Shown in pieces: positions 17,256 to 24,400 of a DNA stretch of 64,000 nucleotides. Numbering within the stretch: position 1 is the first letter of the stretch; each line of letters opens with the position of its first letter. This DNA is from Aquimarina agarilytica ZC1 (GTDB lineage: Bacteria; Bacteroidota; Bacteroidia; Flavobacteriales; Flavobacteriaceae): contig NZ_JH621252.1 of NCBI RefSeq assembly GCF_000255455.1, forward strand, positions 21,358 to 85,357, in the 5' to 3' direction. The position numbers and the translations under genes were made by a program. The notes beneath the pieces are model-generated. The model was not told the origin of the DNA and ran no database searches. It saw nothing but the letters and a program-made list of their open reading frames with translations.

Positions 17256-18611
17256 ATGGAGAACATAAATAATGAATTTACAACACAATGGTGGGACACA
17301 TTTTTAGATACCTCTAAAAATTTAACCAAACCTACTTCAATAAAAAATGCTTTTTCTGGGCAAACCTCAACCCAACTACTAGAAAAAACGCTAACTATTT
17401 TTAAATCCTTTGATGAAAGGGCAATGTTTAGGGTTTGGGTTAACGATAAACAACGTGATGATCTTAATAAGACTTTAATGAACAACCCTCCTCAAAAAAA
17501 TGACACTCTGGAGAGCTGGACTAATCGAATTTTTGGAAAACAAAAATTTGGTATAATTTTTAATGAAAGTGAATCTTGGAATAAAGAATTAAATATAGAT
17601 ATCTATAAAAAAGTTAAACCCTTATTAGAAAAAGCGGGGTATCCTATGATGGGTATGGACCTTACTATTTTTATTGGGAATTATGGTTGGACCCCCTTAG
17701 GTATACATATCGATTATCTGGGTGAAAGCGTGATGCATTTTCATTTAGGCCCTACCAAAAAAGAGATGTATTTATGGGACAAAAAACTGTATTTAAATGA
17801 TTTGAAAGGAAATTTAGGTGAAAAAAGGCCTGAGTTCTTTTTAGATAAAGCCACTAAATTCACTATTAATCAAGGCGATATTTTTTATATGCCATGGGGG
17901 ATGCCACATATTGGTAAATCCGATGAACTCTCTGTTGGAGTTTCAGTTTGGTTTAATAAACCAACAAAGCAAAAATTAATATCTAAAATAACAGATAATT
18001 TAAATCTAGAATTTATAAACGAAAAAAAAACTTTTTTTAAAGAACATGATTCTTTTATTACTAATTCTGAAAAAATTAAAACTATTGATTATCAAAAAAA
18101 TCCCTTAACAAATATTTTCTCAGAGCTAACGAATGAATTCAAAAAGAAAGATTTCTTGAAAGAAACTTCATTTCTAGAGCTATTCAAAATGGCGACTCTT
18201 GATTATCAACATTCATTAAAAAGTAGTTTAAATTTTAGTAGCCCATTATTTAGTAGTAAAGAAAAAAAGTCGCCTAAAATTTATAATGAAAGTCTCATTT
18301 CAATGGATAATCCATATAAAATAGAATGGTATCATAGTGATATATCAAGCAAACTTCACTTGTTTATTAAAGGTCAAAAATTAATGTTCAATTATTCTAA
18401 AGATATTATTGAACTGGTAACTAGAATAAACCAATCTAAAACATGTAGTGTTTCGGAACTACTTCAGGATCTTTTCATTGATTTCCCTAAAGAAGTACCC
18501 CTAAGAATTATTGAGCTCCTATATGAAAACGATGGGATTTCAATAAAAAACATTAAAAGAAAAAAAGTAAGAACACCTCAATTGAATAACGCATTGATTA
18601 CATCGAAGTAA
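17256..18611 (+). CDS. JmjC/cupin-like Fe(II) oxygenase in a RiPP cluster
   Basis: A 451-residue cytoplasmic protein. Residues about 95-235 form a cupin_8/JmjC-like core with the iron-binding pattern His151-x-Asp153 (GIHIDYLGES) and His218 (YMPWGMPHIG), preceded by the typical TINQGDIFYMPWG turn. The C-terminal part (about 350-430, TRINQSKTCSVSELLQDLFID...) looks like the helical/winged-helix tail found in ribosomal oxygenases. Such enzymes use 2-oxoglutarate and oxygen to hydroxylate side chains. It precedes a 57-residue GG-leader peptide by 21 bases and shares an upstream element with the second precursor operon, so hydroxylation of one or both precursor peptides is the likely role. Substrate and chemistry are inferred. 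Confidence 0.8.
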   Translation: MENINNEFTTQWWDTFLDTSKNLTKPTSIKNAFSGQTSTQLLEKTLTIFKSFDERAMFRVWVNDKQRDDLNKTLMNNPPQKNDTLESWTNRIFGKQKFGIIFNESESWNKELNIDIYKKVKPLLEKAGYPMMGMDLTIFIGNYGWTPLGIHIDYLGESVMHFHLGPTKKEMYLWDKKLYLNDLKGNLGEKRPEFFLDKATKFTINQGDIFYMPWGMPHIGKSDELSVGVSVWFNKPTKQKLISKITDNLNLEFINEKKTFFKEHDSFITNSEKIKTIDYQKNPLTNIFSELTNEFKKKDFLKETSFLELFKMATLDYQHSLKSSLNFSSPLFSSKEKKSPKIYNESLISMDNPYKIEWYHSDISSKLHLFIKGQKLMFNYSKDIIELVTRINQSKTCSVSELLQDLFIDFPKEVPLRIIELLYENDGISIKNIKRKKVRTPQLNNALITSK

Positions 18612-18632
18612 TCAATTTAAAATAAATAAATT

Positions 18633-18806
18633 ATGAGTAAAAAACAATTAGATGAGTTATTAGGCTTAGAAAAATTTAATCCTTTAAAAAACATTGAAAA
18701 AATTAAAGGAGGTTGTGATTGTGTACAGCGTATAACGGTAACTACGGTTAGATCAACCGGCCCTACAGTTGTAAAAAGCCTTGTAAGAGAAGAAGACAAA
18801 CAGTAA
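18633..18806 (+). CDS. RiPP precursor peptide 1 (GG-Cys leader)
   Basis: A 57-residue ORF starting MSKKQLDELLGLEKFNP. The leader ends in EKIKGG (residues 22-27), the expected cut site for the C39 peptidase of the cluster, immediately before Cys28. The 30-residue core CDCVQRITVTTVRSTGPTVV... is rich in Thr/Ser with several acidic residues near its end (Glu53, Glu54, Asp55), the residue classes an ATP-grasp ligase joins by ester or amide bonds. It is 22 bases after the oxygenase gene and followed by a strong terminator. The length and cut position equal those of precursor 2. Confidence 0.85.
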   Translation: MSKKQLDELLGLEKFNPLKNIEKIKGGCDCVQRITVTTVRSTGPTVVKSLVREEDKQ

Positions 18807-18825
18807 AATGTACCATTAATCATTT

Positions 18826-18856
18826 AAGAGCTTAAGCCTAGGTTTAAGCTCTTTTT
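18826..18856 (+). terminator. Rho-independent terminator after precursor 1
   Basis: AAGAGCTTAA, an 8-base loop and TTAAGCTCTT form a 10-bp stem followed by TTTTT. It closes the oxygenase/precursor 1 unit. Confidence 0.85.
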
Positions 18857-19104
18857 AATACCTATTTAAAAAAAATCGATTTCATTTATAATCTTCTAGT
18901 CTCGTAAGTTTTCAACTGATCGGTTTATCTAAAATAAGACTCCGTTGCTGTTATTGTTTAGTGTACTTTTTTACAAATAAATAAATCCATCTAGATTTAA
19001 AATAAACAATGCACATCTATAATCCAATCTTTACTTAAAACTCCTCTAACAACTCACAATCAAACAACTGAACCTCTACAAAAACTCCAAAAAATCAATT
19101 TTTT
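18857..19104. other. Intergenic spacer between the two RiPP transcription units
   Basis: This AT-rich stretch lies after the terminator of the first unit and before the duplicated element of the second. No ORF, repeat or hairpin that I can support was seen. Confidence 0.4.
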
Positions 19105-19186
19105 ATTTTTTTTAACATTTTATAAGGATAAGAATCTTTTCCCAATATAACAATACTATGTATACATCATTTTCATTGATTTGAAA
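19105..19186 (+). promoter_or_regulatory. Duplicated upstream regulatory element, copy B
   Basis: This carries the same ordered blocks as 17098-17185: TAACATTTTATAAGGATAAG, AACAATACTATGTATACAT and TTCATTGATTTGAAA. It ends 71 bases before the precursor 2 start codon, the same distance as copy A from its gene, so both units should respond to the same signal. Confidence 0.6.
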
Positions 19187-19257
19187 ATTGGCATGCAGCC
19201 AAAGGGGGGAAGCCGAAAAACCTTTAATAGAGTAAGCATCATTAAAACAAATCACAA

Positions 19258-19431
19258 ATGAAAACAATTAAGGAATTAGAACAGCTATCAAAAGAAAATT
19301 TAATAGATGAATTAATGATTGATTCTATTAAAGGTGGTTGCTGTGGGTGGACTGCAAGAACTACTGGTGGAACAAACACAACAGATAGTAAACGAGATGG
19401 TCCAGGACAAATGCTTGCGGCGTTTGAATAA
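19258..19431 (+). CDS. RiPP precursor peptide 2 (GG-Cys leader)
   Basis: A 57-residue ORF starting MKTIKELEQLSKENLIDEL. The leader ends in DSIKGG (residues 22-27) and the core begins CCGWTARTTGGTNTT, with Cys28-Cys29 and many Thr (32, 35, 36, 39, 41, 42). Acidic partners are Asp43, Asp48 and the terminal Glu57. Leader length, the IKGGC junction and total length are the same as in precursor 1, although the cores differ completely. It is the first gene of the long modification and export operon, and a hairpin follows it. Confidence 0.87.
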   Translation: MKTIKELEQLSKENLIDELMIDSIKGGCCGWTARTTGGTNTTDSKRDGPGQMLAAFE

Positions 19432-19444
19432 ACCTAAATTTAAT

Positions 19445-19471
19445 TATCCCATCCAAAATTTGGGTGGGATA
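19445..19471 (+). terminator. Hairpin after precursor 2, probable partial terminator
   Basis: TATCCCATCCAA and TTGGGTGGGATA form a 12-bp stem with one mismatch and a 3-base loop, without a true T-tract. Such hairpins commonly let precursor transcripts exceed those of downstream enzymes. The next gene starts 16 bases later. Confidence 0.5.
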
Positions 19472-19487
19472 TAAAAAATTAAAAATC

Positions 19488-19964
19488 ATGAATCAAAGTT
19501 TTAAAGAATACATACACACTGAAACCGTTTTGCGATTTATGGATTCTTTTAATATCACAAAAGAAGAAGCCATTGATATCTTTCAGGAAATGAAAAAATT
19601 ACTGGACTTAATGAATCATTATGGAGATTCCGAATATATTTTTACTCATGAACCTCTTTGGATTATCGATGAAATGTGGCACACTTTTATTCTTTACACC
19701 AGAGATTACAGAGATTTTTGCCAAACTTATTTCGGAAAAATTATAGATCACGATATAGTTGACAGAGAAAAAAAACAGATTATTATAGAAGGGCTAAACA
19801 CAAAAAATGAAGACATCACTCAAACTGTTTCTTCTGCTGTAAAAAGATTATATCAATTAATTTATGATTACTTGGGTAAAGAGACATTAATAAAATGGAT
19901 TGACAATTATGGAAAAAAATATACCATCTCGTATATGAATTCAATTAGAAAACCAATACAATGA
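19488..19964 (+). CDS. GRDP-like (glycine-rich domain-containing protein-like) small protein
   Basis: I chose ATG 19488; a GTG eight codons upstream lies inside the hairpin. The 158-residue product has the motif EPLWIIDEMWHTFILYTRDYRDFC followed by YFGKIIDHDI, the signature of the GRDP/DUF1399-like family (D-x-x-W-H-x-F-x-L-Y-T-x-x-Y). Members occur in bacteria beside peptide maturation genes, but their biochemical role is unknown. It overlaps the ATP-grasp gene by four bases, so it belongs to the operon and may assist precursor recognition or modification. Confidence 0.68.
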   Translation: MNQSFKEYIHTETVLRFMDSFNITKEEAIDIFQEMKKLLDLMNHYGDSEYIFTHEPLWIIDEMWHTFILYTRDYRDFCQTYFGKIIDHDIVDREKKQIIIEGLNTKNEDITQTVSSAVKRLYQLIYDYLGKETLIKWIDNYGKKYTISYMNSIRKPIQ

Positions 19965-20965
19965 TTTTAATTATTAGCGAAAGTGATGATGGCAGTACAT
20001 CAGATGTTATTAAATGGTTAAAGTATTATAAAATACCTTTTGAAAGAATTAATGAAAACCAATCAATAAGACTAGATTCAATTACTATTTCTAGCAATGA
20101 GATTGAACTAATTTTAGATCTAAACAATGGACGTAAAATTTTCTTATCAAAAGTAACTTCATTATGGTATAGAAGAGGACAGTTTACTTTTATTGAAGAT
20201 ATAGCGCTAAAAAAAACAAAACTTCCAAAAGATTTACTTTATACCTCAAAAAGTGAACTTATCAAAGTCAAACAGTTCATACATCTTTATTTAAAAAACA
20301 AAAGAACTATAAACAACTTTGATAATAACAAAATTAACAAATTACATATCCTTAATACAGCACTTAAATTTGATATCGCTATTCCAGAAACATTGATTAC
20401 CTCCGAGAAAAAAAAACTAATGTGTTTTTTTCTCAAGCATAAAAATATTATTACAAAACCTATATATGAAAGTCCATATATTGATAAACTTCCGCCTTTT
20501 AATATTTATACTTCAGAGATAAAAGAAAAAGAAATTGAACAGCTCCCACCTTCTTTTTTTATGTCTCTTTTTCAAAAAAAAATTGATAAAAAATATGAAG
20601 TTAGAATATTTTATTTGGATAAAGCTTTTTATTCTATGGCAATTTTTTCACAAGGAGATAGGCAAACATCAATTGACTTTAGGAGGTACAAAGGAAATAA
20701 ACCTAATAGAAAAACACCATATAAGTTACCTAAAAAAATAGAAAAAAAATTAATAAAATTTATGGACAGTATAGATTTAAACTGTGGATCTATTGATATG
20801 ATTGTTAATAAAAACGGAGAACATATATTTCTGGAAGTAAATCCTGTGGGCCAATTTAATATGGTCTCTTATCCATGCAATTATAATCTAGAAAAAATAA
20901 TAGCCAATTTTTTAACCGATGAAAAAGAAAAAACTCAAAAAATTATTACTGGAAAAAACTATTGA
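19961..20965 (+). CDS. gwsG: Grasp-with-spasm system ATP-grasp peptide maturase
   Basis: A 334-residue ATP-grasp ligase of the MvdD/graspetide type. Visible landmarks are the N-terminal LIISESDDGSTSDVIKWL, the SLWYRRGQF element, the central Lys in IITKPIYE, the KYEVRIFYLDK strand, and the C-terminal metal-binding LEVNPVGQFNMVS. These enzymes activate Asp or Glu side chains of a precursor as acyl phosphates and link them to Thr, Ser or Lys. The Thr-rich, acid-ended cores encoded upstream fit this. It overlaps the genes on both sides, so coupling is tight. The identification rests on motifs and on the adjacent SPASM protein. Confidence 0.87.
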   Translation: MILIISESDDGSTSDVIKWLKYYKIPFERINENQSIRLDSITISSNEIELILDLNNGRKIFLSKVTSLWYRRGQFTFIEDIALKKTKLPKDLLYTSKSELIKVKQFIHLYLKNKRTINNFDNNKINKLHILNTALKFDIAIPETLITSEKKKLMCFFLKHKNIITKPIYESPYIDKLPPFNIYTSEIKEKEIEQLPPSFFMSLFQKKIDKKYEVRIFYLDKAFYSMAIFSQGDRQTSIDFRRYKGNKPNRKTPYKLPKKIEKKLIKFMDSIDLNCGSIDMIVNKNGEHIFLEVNPVGQFNMVSYPCNYNLEKIIANFLTDEKEKTQKIITGKNY

Positions 20966-21131
20966 AGGGGAATTACCTGTTTTTTTTACTAAACCCATTT
21001 TTCTTAATGAAGAAGACGATTCATTTATAATGAACCAAAAATTCCTTTCTGTTAAAGATTACCAAACTAACAAATACAATATTCCAGATATTAAAATCAT
21101 TAGGCCTATTTGTAAAACTTTTAAGTTATGA
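20919..21131 (+). CDS. 70-residue unknown protein of the RiPP operon
   Basis: A short ORF that overlaps the end of the ATP-grasp gene by 47 bases and the start of the SPASM gene by four (ATGA). The N-terminus is very basic (MKKKKLKKLLLEK), followed by a mixed segment with DYQTNKYNIPDIKIIRPICK and no membrane helix. I recognise no family. The ATGA overlap with the next gene and the absence of any other frame in the interval favour a real gene, perhaps a leader-binding or carrier protein of the maturation complex; its role is not known. Confidence 0.55.
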   Translation: MKKKKLKKLLLEKTIEGELPVFFTKPIFLNEEDDSFIMNQKFLSVKDYQTNKYNIPDIKIIRPICKTFKL

Positions 21132-22168
21132 AAAAAAATATCGATCAATTCAACTTTAAAATATTTGAAAGCTGCAAGCCTGTAAAAGGTGCTAAAAGAG
21201 CTATAATATGTGACTTAGAAAGAAAAACGGCACTCCTAATTAATGAGGATCTTTATACTATTTTAACTAAAAATAAAAACAATACAATAGCACAAATTAA
21301 ATCTCAATATGGCCATAAAAACAATAAAGTAATAGATGATTATTTTAATTATTTAATAAAACACGAGGTGATTTTTCTTTGTACAGTAGACGAACTAGAA
21401 TTATTTCCAGAAATTCAAACCCACTGGAATACTCCTTCTGTAATTACCAATGCTATTATTGATGTGGATTCTGAAAGCAATCATAACTTTAATTCAATAT
21501 TTCAAGAATTAAATGATTTAGGATGTAAAGATGTACTTCTAAGATTTTTTGACAACACCACTCTTGTTTATTTAACAAGAATCCTTGAGAAATTAAATAA
21601 AAGTAGTATCGAAAACATAGAATTAATACTAAAGTACTCAGGTGAATTTGATAACAATTTAAATTTCACTGAATTAAAAAACAAATTTCAACGAATAGCT
21701 TCTATAACAATTTATGATTCACCAATAAATAATGTATCCCCAAATCTTAATTCCACCATAGAATTAAAATTCATAACTAATTCATTAGACTCTGATACTC
21801 ATTGTGGTTTTATCTCACCAAATCATTTCAGGTTCGAGAACAGTTTCTTTTTTGAATCTTTAAATTTTAACAATTGCCTTAATAGAAAAATTTCAATTGA
21901 TAAAAAAGGTAATTTAAAAAACTGTCCATCCATGAAAGATCATTATGGAAACATAGCCACTAAAACAATTAGTGAGGTAATTGAAAATAAAAAATTTACT
22001 CACCTCTGGACAATAAAAAAAGATGCTATCAATAAATGTAAAGACTGTGAATTTAGATATATCTGTTCTGATTGTAGAGCTTTCACAGAAGATAATTCGA
22101 TGTATTCTAAACCCTTGCACTGTAATTACAATCCATATGAAGCTGCATGGGAAGAAAATAGTAACTAA
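21128..22168 (+). CDS. gwsS: Grasp-with-spasm system SPASM-domain peptide maturase
   Basis: A 346-residue protein whose C-terminal third is a SPASM domain: Cys250, Gly261-x4-Cys266, then the Cys304-x2-Cys307-x5-Cys313-x2-Cys316 cluster and Cys332, which would bind auxiliary iron-sulfur clusters. The N-terminal part lacks the CxxxCxxC loop of radical SAM enzymes; Cys16 and Cys28 are too far apart. This is what defines the partner of the ATP-grasp ligase in grasp-with-spasm cassettes. It may recognise the precursor's Cys residues or act as a scaffold rather than run radical chemistry. It follows the small ORF with a four-base overlap and is 20 bases before the exporter. Confidence 0.87.
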   Translation: MKKNIDQFNFKIFESCKPVKGAKRAIICDLERKTALLINEDLYTILTKNKNNTIAQIKSQYGHKNNKVIDDYFNYLIKHEVIFLCTVDELELFPEIQTHWNTPSVITNAIIDVDSESNHNFNSIFQELNDLGCKDVLLRFFDNTTLVYLTRILEKLNKSSIENIELILKYSGEFDNNLNFTELKNKFQRIASITIYDSPINNVSPNLNSTIELKFITNSLDSDTHCGFISPNHFRFENSFFFESLNFNNCLNRKISIDKKGNLKNCPSMKDHYGNIATKTISEVIENKKFTHLWTIKKDAINKCKDCEFRYICSDCRAFTEDNSMYSKPLHCNYNPYEAAWEENSN

Positions 22169-22188
22169 TCTCAAATTCCCTTATAAAG

Positions 22189-24399
22189 TTGAAACAAACC
22201 TTCCCACATTACCGCCAACCCGATTCTAAAGACTGTGGACCCACATGTATTAGAATCATTGCCAAGTTTTATGGGAAACTTTATCCATTAGCCTTTTTAA
22301 GAGAATTATCGGAGACCATTCGTGATGGGAGTAGCCTTTTGGGATTGAGCGAAGCGGCAGAGCATATTGGTTTTCGAACACTTGCGATTAAAATTGATAG
22401 CCAGACTTTAGTAGAAACACCCCTGCCTTGTATATTGCATTGGAACAAACAACATTTTGTAGTACTCTATGAGGTAAAAACATCGAAAAAAGGAACTATC
22501 TATTACATTTCGGACCCTGCACATGGTTTATTAAAATACAACGAACAAGAATTTTTAAAACATTGGATTGGCAATAATGCCACCACTAACACCAATGAAG
22601 GCGTGGCCTTATTATTTGAAACCACTCCTAAGTTTTATAAAGATATTATCCAACACGAAACTCAAGATCAACGCTTGGGTATTTCGTTTATTTCTCCATA
22701 TCTATTTAAATACAAAAAATTTATTGTTCAGCTGATTATCGGCTTACTTGCTGGTAGTCTGTTACAACTCATTTTTCCTTTTTTAACCCAAAGCATTGTT
22801 GATGTGGGGATAAAAAACCAAGATGTACACTTTATTTACCTCATTCTTTTTGCCCAATTATTCCTTTTTATTGGTAAAACTGCCGTAGAAATGATTCGGA
22901 GTTGGATTTTACTACACCTGAGTACTCGAATCAATATTTCACTAATCTCCGATTTTTTCATCAAATTAATGAAGCTTCCCATTGCCTTTTTTGATACGCG
23001 TATGACAGGTGATATTCTGCAACGTATTAATGACCATCAACGTATTGAAAAGTTACTCACCACCTCGTCACTAAACGTATTATTCTCCATGGTGAATCTT
23101 TTTATTTTTGGAATGGTATTGGCTTTTTACAGCCTATCTATTTTCGGAATTTTTATAGTGGGAAGTCTATTTTATTTTTTATGGATTCGCATTTTTCTTA
23201 AAAAAAGAGCCGATCTAGATTACCAACGTTTTACCGAAGTAAGTCAGGAACAAAGCAAAGTCATTGAACTCATTAATGGCATGCAGGAAATTAAATTACA
23301 CAATGCCGAAAAACAAAAACGATGGGGCTGGGAATATTTGCAAGCCCGCTTGTTCAAAGTATCTATTGATGGATTAAAATTAGAACAATACCAAAGTGTA
23401 GGCTCCAGTTTTATTAATGAATTTAAAAACATCCTAATCACGGTGTTTTCTGCAAAATTGGTTATTGATGGCAACATCACTTTAGGAATGATGCTCGCCA
23501 TAGCCTACATTGTAGGTCAATTGAACTCCCCCATTGCACAGCTCATCAATTTTGTACGCGAATTACAAGATGCTCAAATTTCATTGGATCGACTTGCCGA
23601 AATTCACAACAAAAAAGACGAAGAGCAGCAAATAGCACAACAAATTCAAAGCATACCAGATAACCTCTCCTTCGAGTTAACCAAAGTGTCTTTTAGATAT
23701 ATTGGCACAGAAAATAAGGTGCTCGATCAATTGACATTACGCATTCCTGCAAAAAAAATCACAGCCATTGTAGGGGCTAGTGGTAGTGGTAAAACCACCT
23801 TAATGAAATTGTTACTCAAGTTTTACGAACCTAATGAGGGTAACATTAGCATTGGACCACACAATTTACAATACATATCACAAAGATCATGGCGCTCAAA
23901 AGTAGGCGTGGTGATGCAAGAAGGCTTTATATTTAGTGATACCATTGCTCATAACATTGCCGTTGGTGATGATCATGTTGACAAAGACAAACTAGCCCAT
24001 GCTGTACATGTGGCTAATATCAACGAGTTTATAGAATCATTGCCTTTGAGTTACAATACTAAAATTGGTAGCGAAGGTATTGGCTTAAGTACGGGTCAAA
24101 AACAGCGTATTTTAATTGCCAGAGCCGTATACAAAAATCCTGATTATTTGTTTTTTGACGAAGCTACTAGTGCTTTAGATGCCAATAATGAAAAAATAAT
24201 TATTGAACGCTTGAATCACTTTTTTAAGGATAAAACCGTGGTTGTGATTGCACATCGTTTAAGCACCGTAAAAAATGCAGATCAAATTGTGGTACTCAAC
24301 AAAGGTGCTATTATAGAACAAGGTGATCACGAAAGTTTAGTAAAACAACGAGAAGCTTATTATAGTTTAGTTAAAAATCAACTAGAATTAGGGGCATAA
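22189..24399 (+). CDS. Peptidase-containing ABC transporter (C39; leader cleavage and export)
   Basis: The 736 residues start at TTG 22189 with KQTFPHYRQPDSKDCGPTC, the normal start of a C39 exporter. The peptidase dyad is Cys16 and His89, with Asp109 (ISDPAHG). Six membrane helices follow (about 170-450), then the ATPase with Walker A GASGSGKTT, signature LSTGQKQR and Walker B YLFFDEATSALD. C39 peptidases cut after GG, which matches the IKGG ends of both leader peptides. The protein would trim the modified precursors and move the cores across the inner membrane with the adaptor encoded next. Confidence 0.94.
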   Translation: MKQTFPHYRQPDSKDCGPTCIRIIAKFYGKLYPLAFLRELSETIRDGSSLLGLSEAAEHIGFRTLAIKIDSQTLVETPLPCILHWNKQHFVVLYEVKTSKKGTIYYISDPAHGLLKYNEQEFLKHWIGNNATTNTNEGVALLFETTPKFYKDIIQHETQDQRLGISFISPYLFKYKKFIVQLIIGLLAGSLLQLIFPFLTQSIVDVGIKNQDVHFIYLILFAQLFLFIGKTAVEMIRSWILLHLSTRINISLISDFFIKLMKLPIAFFDTRMTGDILQRINDHQRIEKLLTTSSLNVLFSMVNLFIFGMVLAFYSLSIFGIFIVGSLFYFLWIRIFLKKRADLDYQRFTEVSQEQSKVIELINGMQEIKLHNAEKQKRWGWEYLQARLFKVSIDGLKLEQYQSVGSSFINEFKNILITVFSAKLVIDGNITLGMMLAIAYIVGQLNSPIAQLINFVRELQDAQISLDRLAEIHNKKDEEQQIAQQIQSIPDNLSFELTKVSFRYIGTENKVLDQLTLRIPAKKITAIVGASGSGKTTLMKLLLKFYEPNEGNISIGPHNLQYISQRSWRSKVGVVMQEGFIFSDTIAHNIAVGDDHVDKDKLAHAVHVANINEFIESLPLSYNTKIGSEGIGLSTGQKQRILIARAVYKNPDYLFFDEATSALDANNEKIIIERLNHFFKDKTVVVIAHRLSTVKNADQIVVLNKGAIIEQGDHESLVKQREAYYSLVKNQLELGA

Positions 24400-24400
24400 T

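Noticed and set aside
17009-17485. Leftward open frame of 158 codons across the start of the oxygenase gene
   Set aside because: It overlaps both the regulatory element and the well-supported oxygenase, has unusual composition for a protein of this genome, and shows no domain; it is a shadow frame.
21128-22168. Classical radical SAM enzyme
   Set aside because: The SPASM cysteines are there but the CxxxCxxC loop is missing, so it was not called a radical SAM enzyme.
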